A stretch of DNA of 64,000 nt from Streptomyces tendae (lineage in GTDB: Bacteria > Actinomycetota > Actinomycetes > Streptomycetales > Streptomycetaceae), in the NCBI RefSeq assembly GCF_014650435.1, contig NZ_BMUY01000007.1, positions 372,001 to 436,000 on the forward strand, read 5' to 3'. Under the pieces are notes generated by a model, which was given only the letters and a program-made list of their open reading frames with translations, ran no database searches and was not told where the DNA came from. Shown here in pieces: positions 49,001 to 57,169 of the stretch. Both the position numbers and the translations under genes were made by a program. How positions within the stretch are numbered: position 1 is the stretch's first letter; each line of letters begins with the position of its first letter.

Positions 49001-49444
49001 TCACCGCCGGGCCGGACCGCTCCGGCGGATGATCCTGGAGCGCGTCCGCAGGCTGCCGCCGGGGTCGCGCACCAGCACGTCGTCCACGGTGTAGGTCGGC
49101 TGGAAGGACAGCCCCTCCTCGCCCATCTGGGCGACGAGTGTGTAGTAGGAGACCCCCAGCGCACCGTCGGCCAGTCGCTCGATGAGTAACTGGCCGAACC
49201 AGTGCTGGGTCGACACACCCTCGTACCGGGGCAGCCTGGCCCGCATGGCGGCGATCATCTCGGCCCGGCCGGCGGTCCGCCCACCGTCGGCGTGCACCAC
49301 CTCGCCGTCGTCGGTGAACGTCTCGGCGAAGCCCTCGATGTCGAGGGAGTCGGCCCGTCGCATCTGCCGGGCGTAGAACGCCTGGACCTCCGCGTAGAGG
49401 TCTCCGGTGGCCTGCGCGACCGAATTGTTCAGGACCTGGGACAC
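49001..49444 (-). CDS. SnoaL-like protein, paralogue of 44156-44683
   Basis: 147-residue NTF2-fold protein: LYAEVQAFYARQMRRADSLDIEGFAETFTDDGEVVHA, and YTVDDVLVRDPGGSLRTRSRIIR. Clearly related to the SnoaL-like protein at 44156-44683. GTG 49442-49444 with GGGGAG 5 nt upstream. Divergent from the 121-aa unknown gene. Cyclase, hydroxylase or ring-opening role in tailoring possible. Confidence 0.85.
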   Translation of the reverse strand: MSQVLNNSVAQATGDLYAEVQAFYARQMRRADSLDIEGFAETFTDDGEVVHADGGRTAGRAEMIAAMRARLPRYEGVSTQHWFGQLLIERLADGALGVSYYTLVAQMGEEGLSFQPTYTVDDVLVRDPGGSLRTRSRIIRRSGPARR

Positions 49445-49638
49445 AATGACTCCCCTCAACGATGTACGAGACGCCGTCAACGGTGCCCGACTTCCCTCCA
49501 ACTCCGCTGGAGACCAGGTCAACCGGACGATGCGCGACCGCGGCCCGCTGCACCGGCCGCGGTCGGGCCTCGAGCGCTCATCGAGCCGAAGGACGCACCG
49601 TGAAGCTGTCAGCGCACTGAGCCGAGAGGTGAAAAGGC

Positions 49639-50004
49639 ATGGATGGCATCCCGGGGACCACGACCTTGGCCGGCACCTGGAGCGAACACCTCACCGTGGA
49701 GGGACAGTCGTACACCAGCACGCTGCGCTTCACCGAGAACGGACGGGCCATGATCCTTGCCGGGCCGCGCCCCGGCTCCGTCGGAGCGGGGTACTGGAAC
49801 AGGACCGGCCCGGACACCTTCTCGTTCCGGATCGTGGAGCTGGAGTTCGACGAGAACGGGCTCTTCTCCGGCTGGGTGGACATCGAGCAGGCCGGGATTC
49901 TGAGCGGTGACACCTTCGCGTGCAGCGGAATCTCCCACGTCCACGACGCGAACGACCGGCTGCTGGCCAGTGTGCGCGCCGAGGGCAGGTCGACTCGCAT
50001 CTGA
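49639..50004 (+). CDS. Unknown 121-residue protein, paralogue of 26455-26823
   Basis: Small beta-rich protein without a recognised family. Blocks shared with the protein at 26455-26823: LAGTWSEHL, TSTLRFTENGRAMIL, GSVGAGYWNRTGPDTFSFRI, GWVDIEQAG, ISHVHDANDRLLASV. No signal peptide or metal motif. The conserved core GWVDxEQ and length suggest a lipocalin-like binding barrel. Two copies in one cluster imply a pathway function, such as binding or reshaping the polyketide. Confidence 0.8.
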   Translation: MDGIPGTTTLAGTWSEHLTVEGQSYTSTLRFTENGRAMILAGPRPGSVGAGYWNRTGPDTFSFRIVELEFDENGLFSGWVDIEQAGILSGDTFACSGISHVHDANDRLLASVRAEGRSTRI

Positions 50005-50016
50005 CAGCGCCGGTGC

Positions 50017-50059
50017 CGCCGGAACGCGCCGCACCGAAGGCAGTGCGCGCGTTCCGGCG
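50017..50059. terminator. Bidirectional terminator
   Basis: 12-bp perfect stem (50017-50028 with 50048-50059, 19-nt loop) between the convergent 121-aa unknown and glycosyltransferase genes. Confidence 0.75.
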
Positions 50060-50076
50060 AAGCCGACGTGCCGGTC

Positions 50077-51351
50077 TCAACCGCGTGAACGGTGACGCCG
50101 GGTCAGCGCCTCGAGGACCGGTACGACCTCACGCGGAGACGGCATGGTCAGCCATTCGGCGTGCAGGGCGTCCGCCCCCGCGCGGAACGAGGGCTCGTGC
50201 AGCACTCGCAGGAGCCGCGCCCGCATCACATCGGCGGACTGGCGCTTGTGATCGAGCGTCAGCCCCGCCCCGTGCCGCAGCACATAGGGTGCGTACGTGG
50301 CCGACTCCAGGCCTTCCACCTCGATGAGCTGCGGCACCCGATGGGCCGCCGCGGCCATGACCGTGCCGCTGCCACCGTGGTGGACGATCGCGGAACAGGT
50401 GGGCAGCAGCTGGTTGAAGGGAACGTAATCGAGGGCGTGCACGTTGTCCGGGACCCGCTGCCCCCTCAACTGGACCTCGTTGAGCGTGGCGACGACCTCG
50501 ATGTCCAGGTCGGCCACCATCTCCAGCAGCTTGGTGACCAGGGCTCCGTTGGACGCGTACTCCCGTCCCGACATGCCCAGGGACACCGCCACCCGGGGCC
50601 GCCGCGGACGCTCGTGGAGCCACTCCGGCATGACATCCGCCCCGGTGTAGGGCACCCGACGCATCGAGACGGTCGGCGCCGGGGTGTCCAGACGCAGCAT
50701 AGCCGGAGTCGGGTCCAAGGTCAGCTGCCCCAGCAGGAGTTCGTCGTCGACTGTGCAGCCGTGCCGCCGAGCGGCCTCGGTCACCGCCTGCGCGAGTGGG
50801 TCCGGCTGTCGCGTCCACTCCGCCTCGCCCAGCCTCAGATACCGCTGCCGGGCCCAGCCGCAGTAGTCCGGCCCCCACAGGAACCTCGCGTGCGCCGCAC
50901 CGGTGACCCGAGCCGCGATGGCTGCGGCCGGCCACATGTCCCACAGGACCAGATCGGGTTCCCAGGCACGGGCGATGTCCACCAGGTAGTCCGTTCCCGC
51001 AATGGCCCCGTCGTCCGAGTCGCCCGGGGAGTGGAAGATCCGAGTCCCGGCGAGCGCGAAATAGCTGAACATGAACCAGGCGTGCTCGTCGGCACCGGTG
51101 ACGTTGAAAGCCTTCGCCAGGCGGTTGCGTTCCTCCTCGGGCAGGACGTAGTCCCCCACCCGAGACAGCGGCGGCATGGTGTCCGGCGTGCCCACCGGGA
51201 CCGCGGCGAGACCGGTGGCAGTGATCTCCTCGATCAGAGCGGGGTGTGAGGCGACGCGGGTCTCGTGCCCCGCGGCCTGGAACGCACGCGCCAACGGCAC
51301 GATCGGATAGAGATGCGCCGCCATGGGCCAGACGACGAACAGGATGCGCAT
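50077..51351 (-). CDS. Glycosyltransferase, GT1 family (deoxysugar)
   Basis: 424-residue GT-B enzyme of the macrolide/anthracycline class: N-terminal MRILFVVWPMAAHLYPIVPLA, and the nucleotide-sugar binding motif AIVHHGGSGTVMAAAAHRVPQLI in the C-terminal half. Transfers a dTDP-deoxysugar to the polyketide. Related to the second glycosyltransferase at 55840-57123 (same TVDDELLLG block), so each probably attaches one of two sugars. No auxiliary P450-like activator protein is adjacent. Confidence 0.94.
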   Translation of the reverse strand: MRILFVVWPMAAHLYPIVPLARAFQAAGHETRVASHPALIEEITATGLAAVPVGTPDTMPPLSRVGDYVLPEEERNRLAKAFNVTGADEHAWFMFSYFALAGTRIFHSPGDSDDGAIAGTDYLVDIARAWEPDLVLWDMWPAAAIAARVTGAAHARFLWGPDYCGWARQRYLRLGEAEWTRQPDPLAQAVTEAARRHGCTVDDELLLGQLTLDPTPAMLRLDTPAPTVSMRRVPYTGADVMPEWLHERPRRPRVAVSLGMSGREYASNGALVTKLLEMVADLDIEVVATLNEVQLRGQRVPDNVHALDYVPFNQLLPTCSAIVHHGGSGTVMAAAAHRVPQLIEVEGLESATYAPYVLRHGAGLTLDHKRQSADVMRARLLRVLHEPSFRAGADALHAEWLTMPSPREVVPVLEALTRRHRSRG

Positions 51352-51387
51352 AGGAAACTCCCTTCGGCTTGCGGGTCCGCCGCGCGG

Positions 51388-52110
51388 TCACCAGGGCCGG
51401 ATGCCTTCGTCCGTGACGAAGCAGCCCGTGGGTCCGTCCGCGCCGACCGTGGCGAGGCGGACCTCGATGGCGGCGCCTTCCTCGGCCGTGCGCTCTCCGA
51501 AGCCGTCGTTGATGTCCGTCGCCACGAACCCCGGTGAGCAGGCGTTCACTTTGATCGGGGTGGACCGCAGCTCATTGGCGTACAACAGGGTCAGCATGTT
51601 CAGAGCGGCCTTGGACACGCTGTACGCCGTGATGGCCGGCATCTCGGACCCGTCCAGCCACGCGGGCAGTCCCATCTCGCTGGAGACGTTGACGATCCGG
51701 CCCGCCGCCGACCGGCGCAGCAGCGGAAGAACGGCGTTCGTGACAGCCGCCACGCCATGCACGTTGGTCTCGAACGTCGTCCTGAGTTGCTCGACACCGA
51801 CCTCACTGGGCCTGCTGGACGGCCACTCGATGTTGATCCCGGCGTTGTTGATGAGGATGTCGAGCCGGCCATGGCGCTCATCGATGCGGCGCGCGGCCTG
51901 CTCGATCAGGCTCGGGGACGTCACGTCCAGATGAAGAAAGTGCGCGTCGGCCCCCTCGCCGCGCAGCTGCTCCACCGCGGCTTCACCGCGGCCCTTGTCA
52001 CGGGCTCCGGCCAGCACCACGACGCCCAGCGCGCCCAGGCGCCGCGCGGCCTCGAATCCGATTCCCTTGTTGGCGCCCGTTATTAGGGCGATCTTGCGGT
52101 CTGCGGCCAT
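51388..52110 (-). CDS. Short-chain dehydrogenase (carbonyl reductase-like)
   Basis: SDR of 240 residues: ALITGANKGIGFEAA, NNAGIN, NVSSEMG, catalytic TAYSVSKAALNML, and ACSPGFVATDIN. The TGANKGIG motif and late cofactor loop are typical of plant/bacterial carbonyl reductases. ATG 52110. 36 bp upstream of the glycosyltransferase gene. Probably reduces a side-chain or core ketone; exact step unknown. Confidence 0.9.
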   Translation of the reverse strand: MAADRKIALITGANKGIGFEAARRLGALGVVVLAGARDKGRGEAAVEQLRGEGADAHFLHLDVTSPSLIEQAARRIDERHGRLDILINNAGINIEWPSSRPSEVGVEQLRTTFETNVHGVAAVTNAVLPLLRRSAAGRIVNVSSEMGLPAWLDGSEMPAITAYSVSKAALNMLTLLYANELRSTPIKVNACSPGFVATDINDGFGERTAEEGAAIEVRLATVGADGPTGCFVTDEGIRPW

Positions 52111-52196
52111 GAGGGGAGCATCGCAGCGGCGGCTCGTGTCCTTCTGGTGCGGCGCTCATGCGCCCGCGGGCCGGGCCGCCCCCCGGCCCGTCACGG

Positions 52197-53219
52197 TCAG
52201 GTCTGTGAGCTGGGAAGCAGCGCTTCCACAATGCTCTGAACCGAGCCCGTGGGGATGAACCGGCCGACCGCGAACCCGGCTTCGACGAGCAGCCGCGCGT
52301 ACTCGTCGCCGGTACGCTCCTGGCCGCCCGCCATGACGTGCATGGCGAAGTCGAACGCCTTGCTCGTGTGCGCAGCATCGCCCGGCGGGATGACCCGTTC
52401 GACGAGCAGCAGCCTGCTGCCCGGGTTCATCGCCCGTCGGCAGCCGCGCAGAATCGTGAGCACGTCGGAGTCGTTCCAGCCGTGCAGCACCGACTTCATC
52501 AGATACAGGTCCCCGCCCGCGGGCAACTCCCCGAAGATGTCACCGCCGGTGATCTCGCAGCGCTCGGTGAGCCCCTCCTCCTCGATGCAGTTCCGCTCCA
52601 CCACGTGCGGCAGGTCGAACAACACGCCGGTCGTCCCGGGGCGGGCACGGAGCACCGCGGCGAGCAGCGTGCCGTCTCCGCCCCCCACGTCGACGATGCG
52701 GCCCGTGTCGGGGAAGTCGTACGCCTCGACGATCGCCCCCCGTTCGACACGACTGTGCTCCTGCATGGCCGTATCGAACGCGGCGCCCTCCTCCGGGTGG
52801 TCCCGCAGGAACTCCCAAAACGGCTGGCCGAAGGCTGTGGCGAAGGCTCCGTCGCCGGTGCGCAGGGCGTGGTCGGCGTGCTGGAAGGCCCGGGCCGTGA
52901 TCCTCCCCGACTGGGCGACAGTGGTCCGTACGGAACGGGGATGGTCCGACCGCAGGCGCTCGCCGACGGCGGTGAGGCCGAAGCAGCCCTGGGCCACCTC
53001 CGTGAACACCCCGCAGCCGGCCAGGGCCCGCAGCATGCTGTGCAGGGTGCCCGGATCGGTCCTGGTCAGCCGTGCGAGTTCTTTCGTGGGCTGGGGCCCT
53101 TCCGCCAGCAGATCGGCTATGGACAGCTCCGCGGCCAGGTGCAGTGCCCGAGCGTAGATGAAGCCGTCACCGAGTGCCAGCAGCCGTAGACTTTCGTCCT
53201 GTTCCAGAGCGCCGCTCAT
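52197..53219 (-). CDS. SAM-dependent O-methyltransferase (first of three)
   Basis: 340-residue plant-type O-methyltransferase with N-terminal dimerisation domain (GFIYARALHLAAELSIADLLAEGP) and SAM-binding domain (RIVDVGGGDGTLLAAVL, LPHVVERNCIEEEGL, LMKSVLHGWNDSD with the likely catalytic His). Methylates a phenol or other hydroxyl of the polyketide. ATG 53219 with GGAG 7 nt upstream; ATG 53258 would add 13 residues. Distinct in sequence from the near-identical pair at 57-60 kb. Confidence 0.93.
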   Translation of the reverse strand: MSGALEQDESLRLLALGDGFIYARALHLAAELSIADLLAEGPQPTKELARLTRTDPGTLHSMLRALAGCGVFTEVAQGCFGLTAVGERLRSDHPRSVRTTVAQSGRITARAFQHADHALRTGDGAFATAFGQPFWEFLRDHPEEGAAFDTAMQEHSRVERGAIVEAYDFPDTGRIVDVGGGDGTLLAAVLRARPGTTGVLFDLPHVVERNCIEEEGLTERCEITGGDIFGELPAGGDLYLMKSVLHGWNDSDVLTILRGCRRAMNPGSRLLLVERVIPPGDAAHTSKAFDFAMHVMAGGQERTGDEYARLLVEAGFAVGRFIPTGSVQSIVEALLPSSQT

Positions 53220-53309
53220 CCGCTGTCTCCACTCCTTCGTCATCACGATGGGGAGCAACAGCGTGCGCCAGCGCGCTCAACGCAGGCTTGAGAGCGGGAT
53301 GCACCGAGC

Positions 53310-54476
53310 TCAGGCGTGTCCTCCCACGGACACCGTGCCGATGGTGAGTTCGGGCTTGCCCTCCAGAACGGTTGCCACCCGCTCGACCTGCTCGTCCAAC
53401 TCGGCGAGTTGCGCGGCGGACAGGGGCTTGAGTGGCTCCACCGTGACGTGGATCCTGCGCCCGGAGCGGCGCTGATGCCACACCCCCGCGACGGTGCCGT
53501 CGACCATGAGCACCGGATAGTTGCCCGCCTGCCCGGACGGGGTGAGGGCACGCTCGGCGGCGCGGCCCGGGTAGAGGAGACTGCGTGGCTGGGCGGCCAC
53601 CACATAGGCGTCGAAGTACGGCAGCAGCCGCACGCCTCGGGGGGTGTCGGCCGGGGCCGTGGTGTCGCCGGCGTTGATCCAGGCGGTGGTGCCTTCGAAG
53701 TCGACTTCCTGAATCTCGCCCGCCAGGGAGCGGAAGAGGTTGCTGGCCCACCCCCGGGGTGCGTTGAGCCACTGGGCGAAGTTCTGCGGGGTGGCCGGCC
53801 CGTAGGCGTGCAGATACTTCTGGACGAGCCTGCCCTGGGCCGTGGGCCCGTCCAGGGGACTGATGCCGCTCAGATAGCGCAGCGGGTTGGTGTAGGTCAC
53901 CTTGCGGCCCCGGTTCGGGGCGAAGCACAGAACCCCCCGGTGGGCGGCCAGAGTCATGGCCTGCCGCCAGCGTGGCCACTTCCCCTGGAAAGCCTCCATG
54001 ACGAGGTCTCCGGCCCAGGGGCCCGTGGCCTCCACCACAGCGTCGGTGAGTTCGTCGATCGTCAACTCGGCGCTTTCCAGCGACTTTCCGATCGCCGCGA
54101 CCACCTGCTCCGTCTGGTCCTCGGTCATCCGGACGTCCTTGGGGAACGGACTCGGGGACTGCGGGATGGAACTGAACGCCCCGATCCACATGGGGAGGTC
54201 GGCGGTGGTCAGCAGATGAACGGTTCCGCGCGGACCGTACGTCTTCACCACCTGACGTCGGTCCCACAAATCGGTGCGGACATCGCTGCGGGTGGCCCCT
54301 TCGATGCGTAGCGCCACCGCTAACTCGGCAGCCGACAGCACCTGCGCGTGCGCACCACACAGGGCGCTGACGATCTCGGCCGAACCGGCCTGTGGCGAGG
54401 GCGCGGAAAGAGAGCTTCGCTCCATGCGCCGCGCGGAGACTTCTGGCCACGACAGACTTGCAATGGCGTGGTTCAT
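53310..54476 (-). CDS. AlkZ-like DNA glycosylase, HxQ type (HTH_42 family), self-resistance
   Basis: 388-residue HTH_42 family protein. The catalytic-motif position reads His43-Ala-Gln45 in LCGAHAQVLSAAELAVALR, the H-x-Q variant, in contrast to Q-x-Q at 28237-29340. Further family features: TDLWDRRQVVKTYGPRGTVHLL, LRYLSGISPLDGPTAQGRLVQKYL, PYFDAYVVAAQPRSLLYPG and VDGTVAGVWHQRRSG. ATG 54476 has GGAGGG 8 nt upstream. Expected to remove antibiotic-DNA adducts as part of base-excision self-resistance. The pair may split work between lesion types. Confidence 0.88.
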   Translation of the reverse strand: MNHAIASLSWPEVSARRMERSSLSAPSPQAGSAEIVSALCGAHAQVLSAAELAVALRIEGATRSDVRTDLWDRRQVVKTYGPRGTVHLLTTADLPMWIGAFSSIPQSPSPFPKDVRMTEDQTEQVVAAIGKSLESAELTIDELTDAVVEATGPWAGDLVMEAFQGKWPRWRQAMTLAAHRGVLCFAPNRGRKVTYTNPLRYLSGISPLDGPTAQGRLVQKYLHAYGPATPQNFAQWLNAPRGWASNLFRSLAGEIQEVDFEGTTAWINAGDTTAPADTPRGVRLLPYFDAYVVAAQPRSLLYPGRAAERALTPSGQAGNYPVLMVDGTVAGVWHQRRSGRRIHVTVEPLKPLSAAQLAELDEQVERVATVLEGKPELTIGTVSVGGHA

Positions 54477-54560
54477 GGAAGAGTCCCTCCGATGTGTTGT
54501 GGTCTCGCCCTGTTGCGGGCCCGCAAAACGAGCGGCGAGTTTAGCAGTGGGCACAACAGA

Positions 54561-54608
54561 GCCCATGCCCCAACCGGTCGTCCGTGAACGACCGCTTGGG
54601 ACATGGGC
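54561..54608. terminator. Imperfect terminator hairpin
   Basis: About 21-bp stem with mismatches (54561-54581 with 54588-54608) in the gap after the acyltransferase gene, minus strand. Confidence 0.7.
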
Positions 54609-54632
54609 GTTGAGCAGGCTCCGCGAGCGCGG

Positions 54633-55811
54633 CTAGACGGTGGGGGCCGGCCGCTCCGTGGCAGGTTTTGCCGGTTGGGAAGGAATCTTCGGGGGCCTTG
54701 GGCGACTGAAGCGTCGCATGGCCGGGGCCTCCACGAAGGTGTACAGCAGCCATGCCAGGACCAGGCTGATGACCAGTGTCAAAAGTCCGTGCCCCAGCGC
54801 CGCGGGGACGCTCATCTGCTTCGCCCAGTTCTCGGGGTGAACGGCGCCGATCGGTCCGTAGCAGACGACAAGGTAGTGCACCAGGTACAGGCCGAACGAG
54901 ATCTCGCCGAGGCGGACCATGGGGCGACTGCCCAGCACCGTGCTTCGGCCGGGCACTTCGGCCCTGGCCACGGCGGCGATCAGCAGGGAGAGGGGAAGCG
55001 CGGTTGCGGCCACCCGGTCGTACACGCCGGGCAGGTGCGCACCGCCGATGAAGGCTCCCACCGCCAGCAGCAGCGCCGGACCGCGCCCGAGGAGGAGCCG
55101 GCGCCCGTGAAGAACGGTCAGCGCCATCAGGACACCGAGGACGAACTCCAGCAGGCGGGTCACGGGGAAGTAGTAGGTGAACCACACCTGCCACCACGAC
55201 TCGTTCGTCAACGGCATCCGCGGCTGTCCGGGCAGCAGTCGAGCCGCCAGCGGAACCAGAGCGATCACCACGCTCACGCCCACCACCCACCGCCATATGT
55301 GCTGCGGCCGGATTCCCCGCGTCAGCCGAAGCAGCAGCGGGAACGACAGATAGAACAGCAGCTCGCAGGCGAGTGACCAACTCGGCGCATTGGAGCCGTA
55401 GTTGATCACGACGTCCTGGTCCGGGATCCAGCTCTGCACGAGGAACAGCGTCGGAACCGCGTTGGCGGCGATGATCGACACATTCGCGGACAGCATCAAT
55501 AACAGCGCGGCCGACAGGGTGACGAGGTGGTTCGGAAAGATCTTCACGACGCGTCGGCGCCAGAAGCGCCTCGGAGTGTCGTCCGGCCGGCTCACCCAGG
55601 TGAGGATGAAACCGCTCAGGACGAAGAAGAACGACACGCCGACGTTGCCCAACGCCTCGAAGTAGCGCTGGTAGTCGGCCGCCGTTCCCCCGAGCCGGGG
55701 GATCAGGGCGAGGCCCACGTGACAGATCAGCACCATACACGCGGCGATGAACCTGGCACCGGTCAAAGAGGGTAGGCGTGATCGCTCGTTCGCGGTCGAC
55801 GACGCTGTCAT
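54633..55811 (-). CDS. Membrane O-acyltransferase (acyltransferase 3 family)
   Basis: 392-residue integral membrane acyltransferase with about ten hydrophobic segments. N-terminal LTGARFIAACMVLICHVGLAL holds the conserved His, and NVGVSFFFVLSGFILTW, RRVVKIFPNHLV, SWSLACELLFYLSFP and GEISFGLYLVHYL are typical. These enzymes acylate sugars, here probably 4-O-acetylation of a deoxysugar. Acetylation may occur at the membrane late in the pathway or during export. Neighbouring glycosyltransferase upstream supports this. Confidence 0.9.
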   Translation of the reverse strand: MTASSTANERSRLPSLTGARFIAACMVLICHVGLALIPRLGGTAADYQRYFEALGNVGVSFFFVLSGFILTWVSRPDDTPRRFWRRRVVKIFPNHLVTLSAALLLMLSANVSIIAANAVPTLFLVQSWIPDQDVVINYGSNAPSWSLACELLFYLSFPLLLRLTRGIRPQHIWRWVVGVSVVIALVPLAARLLPGQPRMPLTNESWWQVWFTYYFPVTRLLEFVLGVLMALTVLHGRRLLLGRGPALLLAVGAFIGGAHLPGVYDRVAATALPLSLLIAAVARAEVPGRSTVLGSRPMVRLGEISFGLYLVHYLVVCYGPIGAVHPENWAKQMSVPAALGHGLLTLVISLVLAWLLYTFVEAPAMRRFSRPRPPKIPSQPAKPATERPAPTV

Positions 55812-55839
55812 GACGTCTCCTTTGCGTCCGGTCCGGCAG

Positions 55840-57123
55840 TCAGGACCGGTGGCCCCGGCGAAGCGACGATACGAGTCCCTCCACCACAGGCACGATGTCG
55901 TTGGGGCTCGGTACGGCGAGCCAGTCGCGGCGCAGCCGATCGGCGGCGTCCTGGAACGATGGTTCCGTCAGCACTCGGACGAGATTCTTGCGCATCTCGT
56001 CCGAGGCTGTCTGCGGGCCGACCGTCCGGCCGGCTCCGTAGTCGTGCACATACCGGGCGTTGCCCGCGTACGCCGCCGTCGGGTCCGCAACCACGAACTG
56101 GGGCACGCCGTGCGCGACGGCTGCCGTGAGCGTGCCGATGCCGCCGTGATGGACGATCGCCGAACACGTCGGCAGCAGCAGACCGAGGGGCAGATAGCTG
56201 ACCGTGCGCACGTTGTCCGGCACCGTCCTGCCGTCGAGTTGTGAGGCGTCCAGAGTCGCGATCACGTCGACGTCGAGACCATCGACCGCGTCGAGCAGAT
56301 CCGCGACGAGGCTGCGGTCGTTGTCGTAGGCGCGTTGCGTCGTCCCCAGTGAAACGGCCAGCCGCGGCCGGCCGGTCGGCGTGTGCAGCCACCCGGGGAC
56401 CACGTCGGGCCCTCCGTAGGGGATACGGCGGACCGGAACCCTGCGGCACGGGGCCCGCAGCTGCATGTCCGGCAGCATGGGGTCGATGGTGAAGTGGCCG
56501 AGCAGGAGTTCGTCGTCGACGGTGATGCCGTACCGTTCGGCGCTCGGCCGCACCAGCTCGGCCACGGGATCCTCCAGGCCGGCCGCCCGCAGCGACTCCC
56601 GGCCCTGGGCGGCCCGGTGGGCGGCCCAGCCGACGAAGTCGTGACCCCACAGCACCCGGGCGTGTGCTGCCCCGACCTCCCGTGCCGCCACCGCCCCGGA
56701 CGGCCAGTTGGGATCCCAGAGCACCAGGTCCGGTCGCCAGTGACGGGCCATGGAGACCAGGGCGTCCACACCTGCCCAGCGCTCCTGCGGAGCGCCGTCC
56801 TCCGGGTGGAAGATCCTCGAGGACGCGTAGGTGTAGGTACTGAACGTGGTCCACACATGGTCGTCCGGTGACAGCGAGAGTGCCTCGGTCAGACGCCCGC
56901 GGTGCTCCTCGGAAGGCAGGAAGTCACCCACCGCCGATGGCGAGGGCATGGTCTGCGGTGTGCCGAGCGCGACCGCGTCGAACCCGGCCGCAGTGATCAC
57001 ATCGACCAGATCGGGATGCGAGGCGACGCATACCTCGTGTCCCGCGCCTTGCAGTGCCCAGGCGAGCGGGAGTGCGGGATAGAGGTGGGCCGGCAGGGGC
57101 CACACCACGATCATGACGCGCAT
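55840..57123 (-). CDS. Glycosyltransferase, GT1 family (deoxysugar), second copy
   Basis: 427-residue GT-B enzyme, paralogous to 50077-51351: MRVMIVVWPLPAHLYPALPLAWALQGAGHE, TVDDELLLGHFTIDP, IVHHGGIGTLTAAVAHGVPQFVV. Transfers the second deoxysugar. ATG 57121-57123. 28 bp upstream of the acyltransferase gene, so glycosylation and acylation genes are co-transcribed. Confidence 0.94.
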   Translation of the reverse strand: MRVMIVVWPLPAHLYPALPLAWALQGAGHEVCVASHPDLVDVITAAGFDAVALGTPQTMPSPSAVGDFLPSEEHRGRLTEALSLSPDDHVWTTFSTYTYASSRIFHPEDGAPQERWAGVDALVSMARHWRPDLVLWDPNWPSGAVAAREVGAAHARVLWGHDFVGWAAHRAAQGRESLRAAGLEDPVAELVRPSAERYGITVDDELLLGHFTIDPMLPDMQLRAPCRRVPVRRIPYGGPDVVPGWLHTPTGRPRLAVSLGTTQRAYDNDRSLVADLLDAVDGLDVDVIATLDASQLDGRTVPDNVRTVSYLPLGLLLPTCSAIVHHGGIGTLTAAVAHGVPQFVVADPTAAYAGNARYVHDYGAGRTVGPQTASDEMRKNLVRVLTEPSFQDAADRLRRDWLAVPSPNDIVPVVEGLVSSLRRGHRS

Positions 57124-57169
57124 AGGGTCTCCTCCGGTCGGACGAGGTCGCGCTGCTGTCCGACGGTCC

